Assembly: GCA_021780395.1 (NCBI GenBank) | Contig: JAJXYU010000104.1 | Span: 1-13,345, forward strand | Length of the DNA: 13,345 nt | Reading direction: 5' to 3' | Source: Pseudomonadota bacterium | GTDB taxonomy: Bacteria; Pseudomonadota; Gammaproteobacteria; Steroidobacterales; Steroidobacteraceae | Part shown: positions 1 through 9,435 of the stretch, in pieces | Numbering within the stretch: position 1 is the stretch's first letter | Layout: each line of letters opens with the position of its first letter | Program-made: the position numbers and the translations under genes | The notes under the pieces: generated by a model | The model's database searches: none | What the model saw: the letters and a program-made list of their open reading frames with translations, nothing else | Told to the model about the DNA's origin: nothing

Positions 1-2
1 AC

Positions 3-512
3 ATCGGTCCCGCGCTCGATCCGGCGGGCGTCGAGCGGATCAAGGGCTATGCCGGCCGCTCGCCGCCGCCACGCGACTGGCCGGAGGCGATCGCACAGAT
101 GCGCGCGGCCTATGCGGTCGCCTGGCCGGATTTGCCGCCGGATCGCTGGGAGAGGCTCGCCCGCCGCTCCTACGTCGAGGACGCGCCGGGTGCGTTGCGG
201 GCCGCCGCGGACCCCGCGATCGGCGAGGCGATGCGCGCCGCGCCGGCAGCGGCGCTCGATCTGTGGACGCAGTGGCGGGTTCTCGCGGACCTGCCGGTGC
301 TCGTGCTGCGAGGCGAGCTGTCCGACCTCCTGAGTCCCGCGATCCTCGATCGCATGCGCGACCTGAAGCGCGATCTCGCGACGCAGGTGGTCGCGAACCG
401 CGGCCACGTGCCGCTGCTCGACGAGCCGGAATCGCTGCACGCGATCGATCGCTTCCTCGAGCGCGCCTTCGGCGCGATGCGCGCGGCTACTTGCGCCACA
501 GCGCCGGCGTGA
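3..512 (+). CDS. Alpha/beta hydrolase, C-terminal part (5' end outside window)
   Basis: The reading frame is open from the window edge to a TGA at 510-512, giving 169 visible residues, so the true start is upstream. The visible part begins IGPALDPAGVERI, which resembles the 'D-(I/V)-G-P' segment that follows the nucleophile strand in one group of alpha/beta hydrolases. The two C-terminal catalytic positions of the fold look present: an aspartate in RGELSDLLSP (codon 324-326) after a hydrophobic strand (LPVLVLRG), and a histidine in NRGHVPLLDEP (codon 405-407). The nucleophile serine must lie upstream. The protein is probably a cytosolic hydrolase; its substrate cannot be told from this fragment. 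The last 26 bp overlap the convergent trkH gene. Class is fairly sure, specificity is unknown. Confidence 0.8.
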   Translation: MGPALDPAGVERIKGYAGRSPPPRDWPEAIAQMRAAYAVAWPDLPPDRWERLARRSYVEDAPGALRAAADPAIGEAMRAAPAAALDLWTQWRVLADLPVLVLRGELSDLLSPAILDRMRDLKRDLATQVVANRGHVPLLDEPESLHAIDRFLERAFGAMRAATCATAPA

Positions 513-1944
513 ACAATACGAGGATCGTGAACACCTCGAGTCGGCCGAGCAACATCGCGATGGAGCAGATCCAGGTCTGGAAGTCGGTGAGCACGCTGTA
601 ATTGCTGTCCGGGCCGACGAGCCCGAGTCCGGGGCCGACGTTGTTGATGCACGCGATGACCGCCGACAGCGAGGTCGTGAAATCGAGGCCGCTGGCGAGC
701 TCGACGAACACCAGCGTCACGAGGCTCATGAAATAAAGGAACACGAAGCCGAGCACCGCGAACACCACGCGATTCGCGATCACCGTGCCGCCGATCTTCA
801 ATGGGCGCACCAGGTTCGGGTGCACCAGATGCTCGAGCTCGCGGTTCGCCTGCTTCGCGAGGATCAGCGTGCGGATCATCTTGATGCCGCCGCCGGTCGA
901 CCCAGAGCTCGCGACCACGCAGGACAGGAACAGCATGAACATCGGGGCGAACACGGGCCAGCGCGAATAATCCTGGGTGTGCAGCCCGCCGTCCGTCGCG
1001 ATCGACACCACGTTGAACGTCGCTTCGCGCAGCGCCGTCGGAAAGCTCGGATACGTGCCCTTCGCGACCAGGTACACGGCGATCCCGAGCGAGCTGACCG
1101 CGAGCACTCCGATGGTCGCCTTCGCCTCCGAGTCGCGCAGGTACGCGCGCAGTCCGCGCTGCCGCCACGCCTGGTAATGGGTCGCGAAGTTTAGCGCGGC
1201 GAGCCCCTCGAAGACGACCAGCACCATCTCGATCGGCACCGAGTTGAAGTGGCCCACGTTGTCGTCGTAGGTCGAGAAGCCGCCGAGGGACAGCGCCGAG
1301 AAACCGTGGCAGACGGCGTCGAACCACCCCATCCCGACGAGCCGCAGGGACAGGATGCAGGCGAGCGTGAGGCCCGCGTACACCGTCCATAGGAGCTTCG
1401 CGGACTGGCCGATCCGCGGCGTGAGCTTCGCGTCCTTCATCGGACCGGGCATCTCGGCGCGATAGATCTGCATCCCACCGACGCCGAGCATCGGCAGGAT
1501 CGCGACCGCCAGCACGATGATGCCCATCCCGCCGAGCCAGCTGAGTAGGCAGCGCCACAGGTTGATCGACCGCGGCAGGTACTGCAGTCCCGACAGAACG
1601 GTGCCACCGGACGTCGTGAGCCCCGACGCCGCCTCGAAGTAGGCGTGCGTGAAGTCGATCGGCAGGTAGTGCCACAACGGGAAGCCCGCGACCGCCGGCA
1701 GCGCGATCCAGGTCAATGCGACCAGCACCAGGCCGTCGCGCGTCTTCAGCTCGCGCTTGTAGCGCCGCGTCGCGATCCACAAGGCCGCGCCGATCGCGAA
1801 GGTCGCGACCGCCGACAGCGCGAACGATCCGAGCGCGAGGTCCTGTCCCCAGATCGCGAGCAGCAGCGGCGCGAGCATCGTCGCGGCGAATCCCATGATC
1901 ACCAGCGCGAAGACGTGCGCGACCGGGAGGATCGTCTGCTTCAC
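487..1944 (-). CDS. trkH: Trk potassium uptake protein TrkH
   Basis: 485 residues, close to E. coli TrkH (483). It is the inner-membrane K+ translocating subunit, gated by TrkA. The four pore-loop/filter regions of the SKT fold are recognisable: GLTTSGGT (108-115), LSLGGFST (218-225), SIATDGGL (314-321) and INNVGPG (433-439). The TrkH signature SSGSTGGGIKM is at 346-356, and many hydrophobic helices lie between. Filter 3 is unusual: family members commonly have TTTGF-like or TDCGF-like residues, and here it is TDGGL; the conserved glycine is kept (G320). The start is GTG at 1944, and GTGA overlaps the trkA stop by 4 bp. No strong Shine-Dalgarno is seen in the end of trkA, so translational coupling is likely. 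The stop (TAG) overlaps the convergent hydrolase gene. Identification is firm. Confidence 0.95.
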   Translation of the reverse strand: MKQTILPVAHVFALVIMGFAATMLAPLLLAIWGQDLALGSFALSAVATFAIGAALWIATRRYKRELKTRDGLVLVALTWIALPAVAGFPLWHYLPIDFTHAYFEAASGLTTSGGTVLSGLQYLPRSINLWRCLLSWLGGMGIIVLAVAILPMLGVGGMQIYRAEMPGPMKDAKLTPRIGQSAKLLWTVYAGLTLACILSLRLVGMGWFDAVCHGFSALSLGGFSTYDDNVGHFNSVPIEMVLVVFEGLAALNFATHYQAWRQRGLRAYLRDSEAKATIGVLAVSSLGIAVYLVAKGTYPSFPTALREATFNVVSIATDGGLHTQDYSRWPVFAPMFMLFLSCVVASSGSTGGGIKMIRTLILAKQANRELEHLVHPNLVRPLKIGGTVIANRVVFAVLGFVFLYFMSLVTLVFVELASGLDFTTSLSAVIACINNVGPGLGLVGPDSNYSVLTDFQTWICSIAMLLGRLEVFTILVLFTPALWRK

Positions 1945-3317
1945 AGGAACGAGGTCGAGCCTTGGAAGAGTTTCTCGACCGCGTCCATGTGGCGGCGGTC
2001 GGTCAGGAACAGGATCAGGTGGTCGTCCGGCTGGATCGTCGTGTCGTGGTGGGCGATGATCACGTCCTCGCCGCGCACCACGGCGCCGAGCGTGGTGCCC
2101 TCCGGCAGCGCGATCTCTTCGATGCGCCGTCCGATCACGCGCGAGCTGTCGGCGTCACCGTGGACGACCACTTCGAGCGCCTCGGCCGCGCCGCGCCGCA
2201 GCGCATGCACCCGCACGACGTCGCCGTGGCGCACGTGGGCGAGCAGCGAACCGATCGTGACCGTCTGCGGCGAGATCGCGATGTCGATGGACCCGCTCTC
2301 GATCAGCTCCGAATACGACGGCTTGTTGATCAGCGCCATCACCTTGTGTGCGCCGAGCCGTTTCGCGAGCATCGCGGAGAGTATGTTCGCCTCCTCGGAG
2401 TTCGTCAGCGCCGCGAACACGTCGGCGCTGTCGATGTTCTCCTCCAGCAGCAGATCCTCGTCGGCCGCGTCGCCGTGCAGCACGGTGGTGCTCTTGAGCT
2501 GCTCCGAGACGCGCCGCGCGCGCTTGCCGTCGCGCTCGATCAGCTTGACCTGGTTCTTGTCCTCGAGCTCGCTCGCAAGCCGGTAGCCGATGTTGCCGCC
2601 GCCCGCGATCACGACCCGCCGCGCGGGCGCCTCCTCCCGGCGCAGCTCGCGCATCACGACGCGGATGTCGTCACGGGCCGCGAGGAAGAAGACCTCGTCG
2701 CCATCCTCGATCACGGTGGTGCCTTCCGGCTTGATGCTCTTGCCGGCGCGGTAGATCGCCGCGACGCGCGCCTCCTTCGTCGGGATGTGCTCGCGCAGCG
2801 TCTTCAAGGCCTGGCCGACCAAGGGTCCGCCCTGCAGCGCGCGGATTCCGACGAGGCGCACGCGTCCGTCGGCGAAATCGAGGACCTGCAGCGCGCCGGG
2901 GTAGCGGATCAGGCGCGCGACGTGCTCCGTGACGAGCTGCTCGGGGCTGATCCACAGATCCACCGCGATGCCCTGCTCGCCGAACAGCCGGTCCCGCTCG
3001 GTGAAATCCGCCGAGCGCACCCGCGCGATCTTCTTCGGGGTGCGGTACAAGGTCCACGCGATGTGGCACGCGAGCATGTTCACTTCGTCGCTGTTGGTCA
3101 GCGCGACGAGCACGTCCGTGCTCGCGATTCCCGCCGCCTCGAGGATTCGCGGGCTCGCCGCGTTGCCGCTGACCGAACGGATGTCGAGGCGGTCCTGCAG
3201 ATCGCGCAGCACCTCCTCGTCCGAGTCGATCACGGTGACGTCGTTCGCCTCCTCGCGCGACAGATGGTAGGCGAAGGTCCGGCCGACCTGGCCGGCCCCG
3301 AGTATGATGATCTTCAC
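1941..3317 (-). CDS. trkA: Trk system potassium uptake regulatory protein TrkA
   Basis: 458 residues, the length of E. coli TrkA (458). It is the peripheral cytoplasmic NAD(H)/nucleotide-binding gating subunit of the Trk K+ transporter and acts with TrkH. The protein is a tandem RCK repeat: a first Rossmann nucleotide-binding domain with GAGQVG at 7-12 and an acidic residue ending strand 2 (D31), and a second with GGGNIG at 239-244 and E261. Each is followed by a TrkA_C domain, at about 145-225 and 370-450. The start is GTG (3317). A GGGGAG at 3329-3334 lies 11 nt upstream, a rather long spacing. The gene follows uvrD by 30 bp and overlaps trkH by 4 bp, so the two transport subunits are probably made together. 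Identification is firm. Confidence 0.96.
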   Translation of the reverse strand: MKIIILGAGQVGRTFAYHLSREEANDVTVIDSDEEVLRDLQDRLDIRSVSGNAASPRILEAAGIASTDVLVALTNSDEVNMLACHIAWTLYRTPKKIARVRSADFTERDRLFGEQGIAVDLWISPEQLVTEHVARLIRYPGALQVLDFADGRVRLVGIRALQGGPLVGQALKTLREHIPTKEARVAAIYRAGKSIKPEGTTVIEDGDEVFFLAARDDIRVVMRELRREEAPARRVVIAGGGNIGYRLASELEDKNQVKLIERDGKRARRVSEQLKSTTVLHGDAADEDLLLEENIDSADVFAALTNSEEANILSAMLAKRLGAHKVMALINKPSYSELIESGSIDIAISPQTVTIGSLLAHVRHGDVVRVHALRRGAAEALEVVVHGDADSSRVIGRRIEEIALPEGTTLGAVVRGEDVIIAHHDTTIQPDDHLILFLTDRRHMDAVEKLFQGSTSFL

Positions 3318-3347
3318 GGCGCGGTCAGCTCCCCGGTCGCGGGCCGT

Positions 3348-5498
<2,151 letters not shown>

Positions 5499-5508
5499 CA
5501 GGGCGGGA

Positions 5509-5514
5509 ATTGTA
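5509..5514 (-). promoter_or_regulatory. Possible -10 element (TACAAT) before uvrD
   Basis: On the minus strand the hexamer TACAAT (5 of 6 to TATAAT) ends 10 nt before the uvrD ATG, in an otherwise GC-rich gap. Usual spacing puts transcription start near 5502, leaving a leader of about four bases. No good -35 is found: the hexamer 17 bp upstream reads GGCGGT. A sigma-70 site is therefore only possible, not shown. Confidence 0.25.
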
Positions 5515-5532
5515 CTGTAACCGGCGTGAGCA

Positions 5533-5554
5533 CCGCCGCGCGTCGCGTCGGCGG
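5533..5554 (-). terminator. Possible weak hairpin after the AI-2E-family permease gene
   Basis: CCGCCG (5533-5538) and CGGCGG (5549-5554) are inverted copies with CG-rich sequence between them, starting 7 bp after the permease stop codon on the minus strand. No run of T follows on that strand. It could slow or end transcription between the permease gene and uvrD, or be chance in GC-rich DNA. Confidence 0.25.
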
Positions 5555-5561
5555 CCGCGGA

Positions 5562-6635
5562 TCAGTCCGTCGGCGTGCCCCGCGACCGGGCTTCTTCGGC
5601 GAAAAGGACCAGTGACAGCGTGAGCGAGAGGATGATCGGCCCGGCAATGATCCCGATCGGTCCGAACGCCGAGATTCCGCCGAGCACGCCGATGAAGACG
5701 ACCAGCGCGGACACCGGCCCCCGGCCCGAAATCAACATCGGCTTCAGCACGTTGTCGATGCTCGAGAGCATGAGTCCCCAGATCGACATGAAGATCCCGT
5801 AGCCCCAGCGCCCATCCACGAACAGCCACAGCGCGGCGGGCATCCACACGAGCGCCGTTCCGCCGAGCGGGAGCATCGCGAGCAGCGCGCCGAGCACGCC
5901 GAACACGACCGGCGATGCGAGATCGGCGATCGCGAATCCGACGCCGAGAACGATCCCCTGGACGATCGCGGTCATCGTCGTCCCGTAGACGATCGCGCGG
6001 GTGACGCCGCCCAGGCGTTCGAGGAGCCGCTCCTCGTGCGCGGGATCGAGCGGGATCCAGGCGCGGACGCGCGCGATCATCGCGTCGCCATCGCGCAGGA
6101 AGAAGAACAGCAGCACGAGCATCAGCGCGATCCCGAAGAGTGAACTGACCGCGCCGAGGAAGAAGGAACCACCAAGACCGGCGGCGCGCTGCAGCGTTTC
6201 GCGCGCGCCGGAGACCATCCAGCTGCGCACCTCCTCGCCGGAGAACAGCCCGTGGGCGGCGAACCAGTCGTAGATCCGCGCGGCAGTCGGAAACTGCCGC
6301 AGATCGCCGGTCGACAGCGGCGCGAAGTGCGGCGCGATCGCTTCGATCCGCTGCAGCAGCGCGGAGATCTGCGCGACGAACGCGATCGACAGCGCCGACA
6401 GCGGCAGCAGCACTCCGACGGGAGCGAGCACGGTCAGAACCCCGGCCGCGAGGCCCGCGCGGCCGCGCAGCCGGCGGCGCAGTCGGTGGTTCAGCGGAAA
6501 CAGCAGGAACGCGAGCACCGCCGCCCAGGCCATCGGCGTCACGAACGGCGCGAAGATCCGCCACAGCGCGACCCCGAGCAGGCCTGCGACGGCGAGCGCG
6601 ACGACGCGCGGATAGAACGCGGAAGCGGCCGGCAT
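5562..6635 (-). CDS. AI-2E family transporter (PerM/YdiK-like permease)
   Basis: 357 residues, the usual size of the PF01594 family (350-370). Members are polytopic inner-membrane proteins. Some are reported as AI-2 exporters and others as Na+(Li+)/H+ antiporters, so the substrate here is open. Hydrophobic segments fall at about 11-28, 33-47, 62-95, 157-180, 215-272, 277-292 and 308-346. A soluble amphipathic stretch spans about 95-155, as is usual in the family. The most conserved family region is clear near the end: DNVLKPMLISGRGP (294-307) and GGISAFGPIGIIAGP (319-333). The start is ATG at 6635. The gene stands alone between uvrD (63 bp away) and the divergent Mo hydroxylase genes (99 bp away). 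Nothing in the window links it to quorum sensing. Family is sure, function is not. Confidence 0.92.
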   Translation of the reverse strand: MPAASAFYPRVVALAVAGLLGVALWRIFAPFVTPMAWAAVLAFLLFPLNHRLRRRLRGRAGLAAGVLTVLAPVGVLLPLSALSIAFVAQISALLQRIEAIAPHFAPLSTGDLRQFPTAARIYDWFAAHGLFSGEEVRSWMVSGARETLQRAAGLGGSFFLGAVSSLFGIALMLVLLFFFLRDGDAMIARVRAWIPLDPAHEERLLERLGGVTRAIVYGTTMTAIVQGIVLGVGFAIADLASPVVFGVLGALLAMLPLGGTALVWMPAALWLFVDGRWGYGIFMSIWGLMLSSIDNVLKPMLISGRGPVSALVVFIGVLGGISAFGPIGIIAGPIILSLTLSLVLFAEEARSRGTPTD

Positions 6636-6734
6636 TGACGCATCCTAGCACCGGGATGCCGCCACGGGTCCGGACCGGGTACCATCGCGGCACGCGCGAC
6701 GGATCGCCGGCGCGGGCACGACGGGGGTGGAGCG
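6636..6734. promoter_or_regulatory. Divergent intergenic region with a 10-bp palindrome
   Basis: This 99-bp gap, the largest in the window, must hold or flank the promoters of the permease gene (-) and the Mo hydroxylase genes (+). It contains a perfect palindrome, GGTCCGGACC, at 6667-6676, next to GGTACC at 6678-6683. TGCCGC (6657-6662) and GCGGCA (6687-6692) bracket them. No convincing -35/-10 pair is seen on either strand; weak -10-like hexamers are TACCAT (6680-6685, +) and TAGGAT (6642-6647, -). The palindrome is a candidate operator only. Confidence 0.35.
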
Positions 6735-7199
6735 ATGGTCGAGATCCAGGTCAATGGCCGGACGTTGCGGGTCGACGCGGCGCCGGATACGCCGCTGTTG
6801 TGGGTGTTGCGCGACCACTTGAACCTCACGGGGACGAAGTACGGCTGCGGTCGCGCGCTCTGCGGCGCATGTACGGTGCACCTCGACGGCGTCGCCGTAC
6901 GTTCCTGCGTGCTGCCGGTCGGCGACGTCGGCCGGCGCGCCGTGACGACGATCGAGGGTTTGGCGCCGGATCGCTCCGACCCGGTGCAGCGCGCGTGGAT
7001 CGAGCTCGACGTACCGCAGTGCGGGTACTGTCAGTCGGGGCAGATCATGGCGGCGGCGGCGCTCCTGCGCCTGCATCCGGCCCCGTCCGACGCCGACATC
7101 GACGCGGCGATGGCTGGCAACCTCTGTCGTTGCGGGACGTACGCGCGGATCCGCCATGCGGTGCATCGTGCGGCCGAGCTCGCGCGCGGGGAGGGTTGA
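6735..7199 (+). CDS. [2Fe-2S] subunit of a molybdenum hydroxylase (isoquinoline 1-oxidoreductase alpha-type)
   Basis: 154 residues, typical for the small subunit of the xanthine oxidase/IorA family. It carries electrons from the Mo site through two [2Fe-2S] clusters. All eight ligands are present. The N-terminal plant-ferredoxin-type cluster uses C38, C43, C46 and C58 (CGRALCGAC...C). The C-terminal helical domain uses C96, C99, C131 and C133 (CGYCQSGQ and NLCRCGTY). The ATG at 6735 follows a good purine-rich site (GGGGGTGGAG, 6723-6732). There is no signal peptide; small subunits of this family are thought to be exported folded with the Tat-signal large subunit. The stop is 4 bp before the next start, so the genes are surely co-transcribed. 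The name iorA would imply a substrate that the sequence does not show. Confidence 0.93.
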   Translation: MVEIQVNGRTLRVDAAPDTPLLWVLRDHLNLTGTKYGCGRALCGACTVHLDGVAVRSCVLPVGDVGRRAVTTIEGLAPDRSDPVQRAWIELDVPQCGYCQSGQIMAAAALLRLHPAPSDADIDAAMAGNLCRCGTYARIRHAVHRAAELARGEG

Positions 7200-7203
7200 A
7201 GCG

Positions 7204-9435
7204 ATGGCGACCGAGAACGATCGCGCGACCGGCGCGGCTCCGGTACGGTGGACTCGCCGCGACTTCATGGGTTCGGCGTTGTCCGCGGGCGGCTTGGTGA
7301 TCGCGATGAACCTGCCGTTGCCCGCGAAGGCGGCGACGAGGTCGGGCCGCGCGCCCGCCCAATTGAACGCATGGCTGCGGATCGCGCCGGACGACACCAT
7401 CACGATCCTCGTCGATCGCTCCGAGATGGGTCAGGGCGTCTATACCGCGCTGCCGACCCTGATCGCCGAGGAGTTGGAGATCGAGCTCGATCGCGTCGCG
7501 ATCGTCGCCGCGCCGGTCGGTGACGCGTACTTCAACGCGGCGAACGTCGGTCAGGTCACGGGCACGAGCAACAGCGTCCAGGATGCCTGGGTCAAGTTGC
7601 GGACGGCCGGCGCGCAGGCGCGCACGATGCTGGTCGCCGCTGCGGCGGCCCGCTGGGGCGTCGATCCGGGCGAATGCCGTGCGCGACATGGCGTGATCAC
7701 CAACGCCGCCGGGGACCGGTTCACGTATGGCGCGGTCGCGGCGGACGCGGCACGGCTGCCGGTGCCTGCGCACGTCGCGTTGAAGCCGGCGAGCCAGTTC
7801 GAGTTGATCGGCCGCGACTTGCCCCGGACCGACACCCCGGCGAAGGTCGACGGGAGCGCGCAATTCGGGATCGACGTACGCCTGCCGGGAATGCTCTACG
7901 GCGCGCTCGCGCAGAGTCCCGTGCTCGGGGGCTGGCCCGATTCGGTCGATTCGACCGAGGCCGGGAAGATGCCCGGGGTCCGCCTGGTGCTCGCGCTGGA
8001 CAGCGGCGTGCTGGTCGTCGCCGACCACTATTGGCAGGCGCTCGCCGCGCGTCGCGCGCTGCGGGTGCGCTGGAACCCCGGCCCGAACGCGACGCTGGGG
8101 GATGCGGCGATCCGCGAGTCCCTGCGGCGCACCGAGGCCGGGGACCCGGGACTCGTCGCGCGCGCCGACGGCGACGCCGACGCCGCGTTGGGGCGCGCGG
8201 CGCGCACTCATTCGGCGGTCTACGAAGTGCCGCTGCTCGCGCACGCGACGATGGAGCCGATGAACTGCACCGCCGACGTGCGCGCCGACGGCTGCGACCT
8301 GTACGTCGGCACCCAGGTCCAGCAGCTGTCGCAGGCGGCCGCGGCGGTCGCCGCCGGCGTGCCGCCCGATCGGGTCCGGGTCCACACGACCTTTCTCGGC
8401 GGCGGCTTCGGCCGGCGCCTCGACGTCGATTTCATTCCGGCCGCTGTCGCCGGCTCGCATGCGCTCGGCAGGCCGGTCCAGGTGATCTGGACCCGCGAGG
8501 ACGACATGACCCACGATACCTATCGCCCGCCCGCGGTCGAGCGGATCAGCGCCGGTTTCGACGCCGCGGGCAAGGTCGACGCGTTCAAGCTGCACATCGT
8601 GAGCCCGTTGATCACCGCACGGATGTTCCCGCCGGTGACCGGCGTCGACCCCGAGGTCGTCGAGGCGGCGGTGAACTGCGCGTACGGCATACCGAATTTC
8701 CTGGTCACCTACACGCGCCAGGAGATCGGGATCAACGTCGGTTACATGCGCTCGGTCAGCCATGCGGCGAACTGTTTCGTGATCGAGAGCTTCGTCGACG
8801 AGCTCGCGGCGCTCGCGCGCAAGGACCCGTACGATTTCCGGATGGAACTGCTCGCGACCAAGCCGCGTCACCGCCGGGTACTCGAGACCGCTGCGCGGCT
8901 CGCCGGGTGGGGCAAGCCCGCACCCGGCCGGCATCTCGGGCTCGCGCTGATGGAAGGTTATGCGACGCGGATCGCCCAGGTCGCCGAGATCTCGGTCGAC
9001 GGCGGTGTTCCGCGGGTCCACCGGATCGTCTGCGCGGTCGACTGCGGGCAGATGGTCAATCCTCGTATCGTCGAGTCCCAGATCGAGAGCGGGATCGTAT
9101 TCGGCCTGAGCGAGGCGCTCTGGGGCGAGATCACGATCGCGAACGGCGTGGTGCAGCAGACGAACTTCGACGGCTATCGGGTGTTGCGGGCGAACGAGAT
9201 GCCGCAGATCGTGGTCGAGCTCCTGCCGAGCGAGGAGCCGCCGGGAGGCATCGGCGAAGTGGCCGTGCCGCTCGTCGCCCCGGCGGTGTGCAACGCGTGG
9301 TTCGCAGCGACCGGTGAGCGGGTGCGTTCGCTCCCGCTCCTTTCGGGCCGCGCGGCGGCCGCGGCCGCCGTCAGACGCGGATCAGGAAATAATGATCGAG
9401 GATCAGCGCCGCGAACAACAGCATCAGATAAGTGA
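7204..9435 (+). CDS. Molybdopterin-binding subunit of a xanthine dehydrogenase-family hydroxylase (isoquinoline 1-oxidoreductase beta-type), Tat signal
   Basis: 743 residues from the ATG at 7204. The start is set by GGGGAGGG (7188-7195) about 8 nt upstream; an in-frame ATG at 7156 lies inside the small-subunit gene and lacks such a site. The N-terminus has a Tat signal: TRRDFMG with R18-R19, a hydrophobic stretch at about 24-37, and an AKA cleavage motif near 41-43. The family's molybdopterin-contacting GGFGRR is at 400-405, and the catalytic glutamate lies in GGIGE (E685), followed by VAVPLVAPAVCNAW. The enzyme should hydroxylate an N-heterocycle or oxidise an aldehyde in the periplasm; the substrate is unknown. 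No FAD subunit, XdhC-type maturase or cytochrome c gene accompanies it here. After the usual LPL ending, the protein runs on for about 30 low-complexity residues (AAAAA, then Arg/Ser/Thr-rich) that overlap cyoE on the other strand. Confidence 0.92.
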   Translation: MATENDRATGAAPVRWTRRDFMGSALSAGGLVIAMNLPLPAKAATRSGRAPAQLNAWLRIAPDDTITILVDRSEMGQGVYTALPTLIAEELEIELDRVAIVAAPVGDAYFNAANVGQVTGTSNSVQDAWVKLRTAGAQARTMLVAAAAARWGVDPGECRARHGVITNAAGDRFTYGAVAADAARLPVPAHVALKPASQFELIGRDLPRTDTPAKVDGSAQFGIDVRLPGMLYGALAQSPVLGGWPDSVDSTEAGKMPGVRLVLALDSGVLVVADHYWQALAARRALRVRWNPGPNATLGDAAIRESLRRTEAGDPGLVARADGDADAALGRAARTHSAVYEVPLLAHATMEPMNCTADVRADGCDLYVGTQVQQLSQAAAAVAAGVPPDRVRVHTTFLGGGFGRRLDVDFIPAAVAGSHALGRPVQVIWTREDDMTHDTYRPPAVERISAGFDAAGKVDAFKLHIVSPLITARMFPPVTGVDPEVVEAAVNCAYGIPNFLVTYTRQEIGINVGYMRSVSHAANCFVIESFVDELAALARKDPYDFRMELLATKPRHRRVLETAARLAGWGKPAPGRHLGLALMEGYATRIAQVAEISVDGGVPRVHRIVCAVDCGQMVNPRIVESQIESGIVFGLSEALWGEITIANGVVQQTNFDGYRVLRANEMPQIVVELLPSEEPPGGIGEVAVPLVAPAVCNAWFAATGERVRSLPLLSGRAAAAAAVRRGSGNNDRGSAPRTTASDK

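Noticed and set aside
170..1780. A 536-codon minus-strand frame over trkH in another phase.
   Set aside because: It runs in the same strand as trkH but out of phase, is Arg/Ala-rich and lacks membrane segments; trkH itself has all filter motifs.
5515..5530. A LexA-like box near uvrD (CTGT, 8 nt, TGAG), since E. coli uvrD is SOS-controlled.
   Set aside because: Only one half-site is good; the second half matches ACAG at two of four positions. That is not enough to call an SOS box.
7156..7203. An earlier ATG for the Mo hydroxylase large subunit.
   Set aside because: It overlaps the small-subunit gene, has no ribosome site, and would put 16 extra residues in front of the Tat signal.
7045..9021. 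A 658-codon open frame on the minus strand across the Mo hydroxylase genes.
   Set aside because: It lies opposite a gene with Tat signal, cofactor motifs and catalytic Glu. The composition (Arg, Asp, Gly, Val) is typical of a shadow frame.
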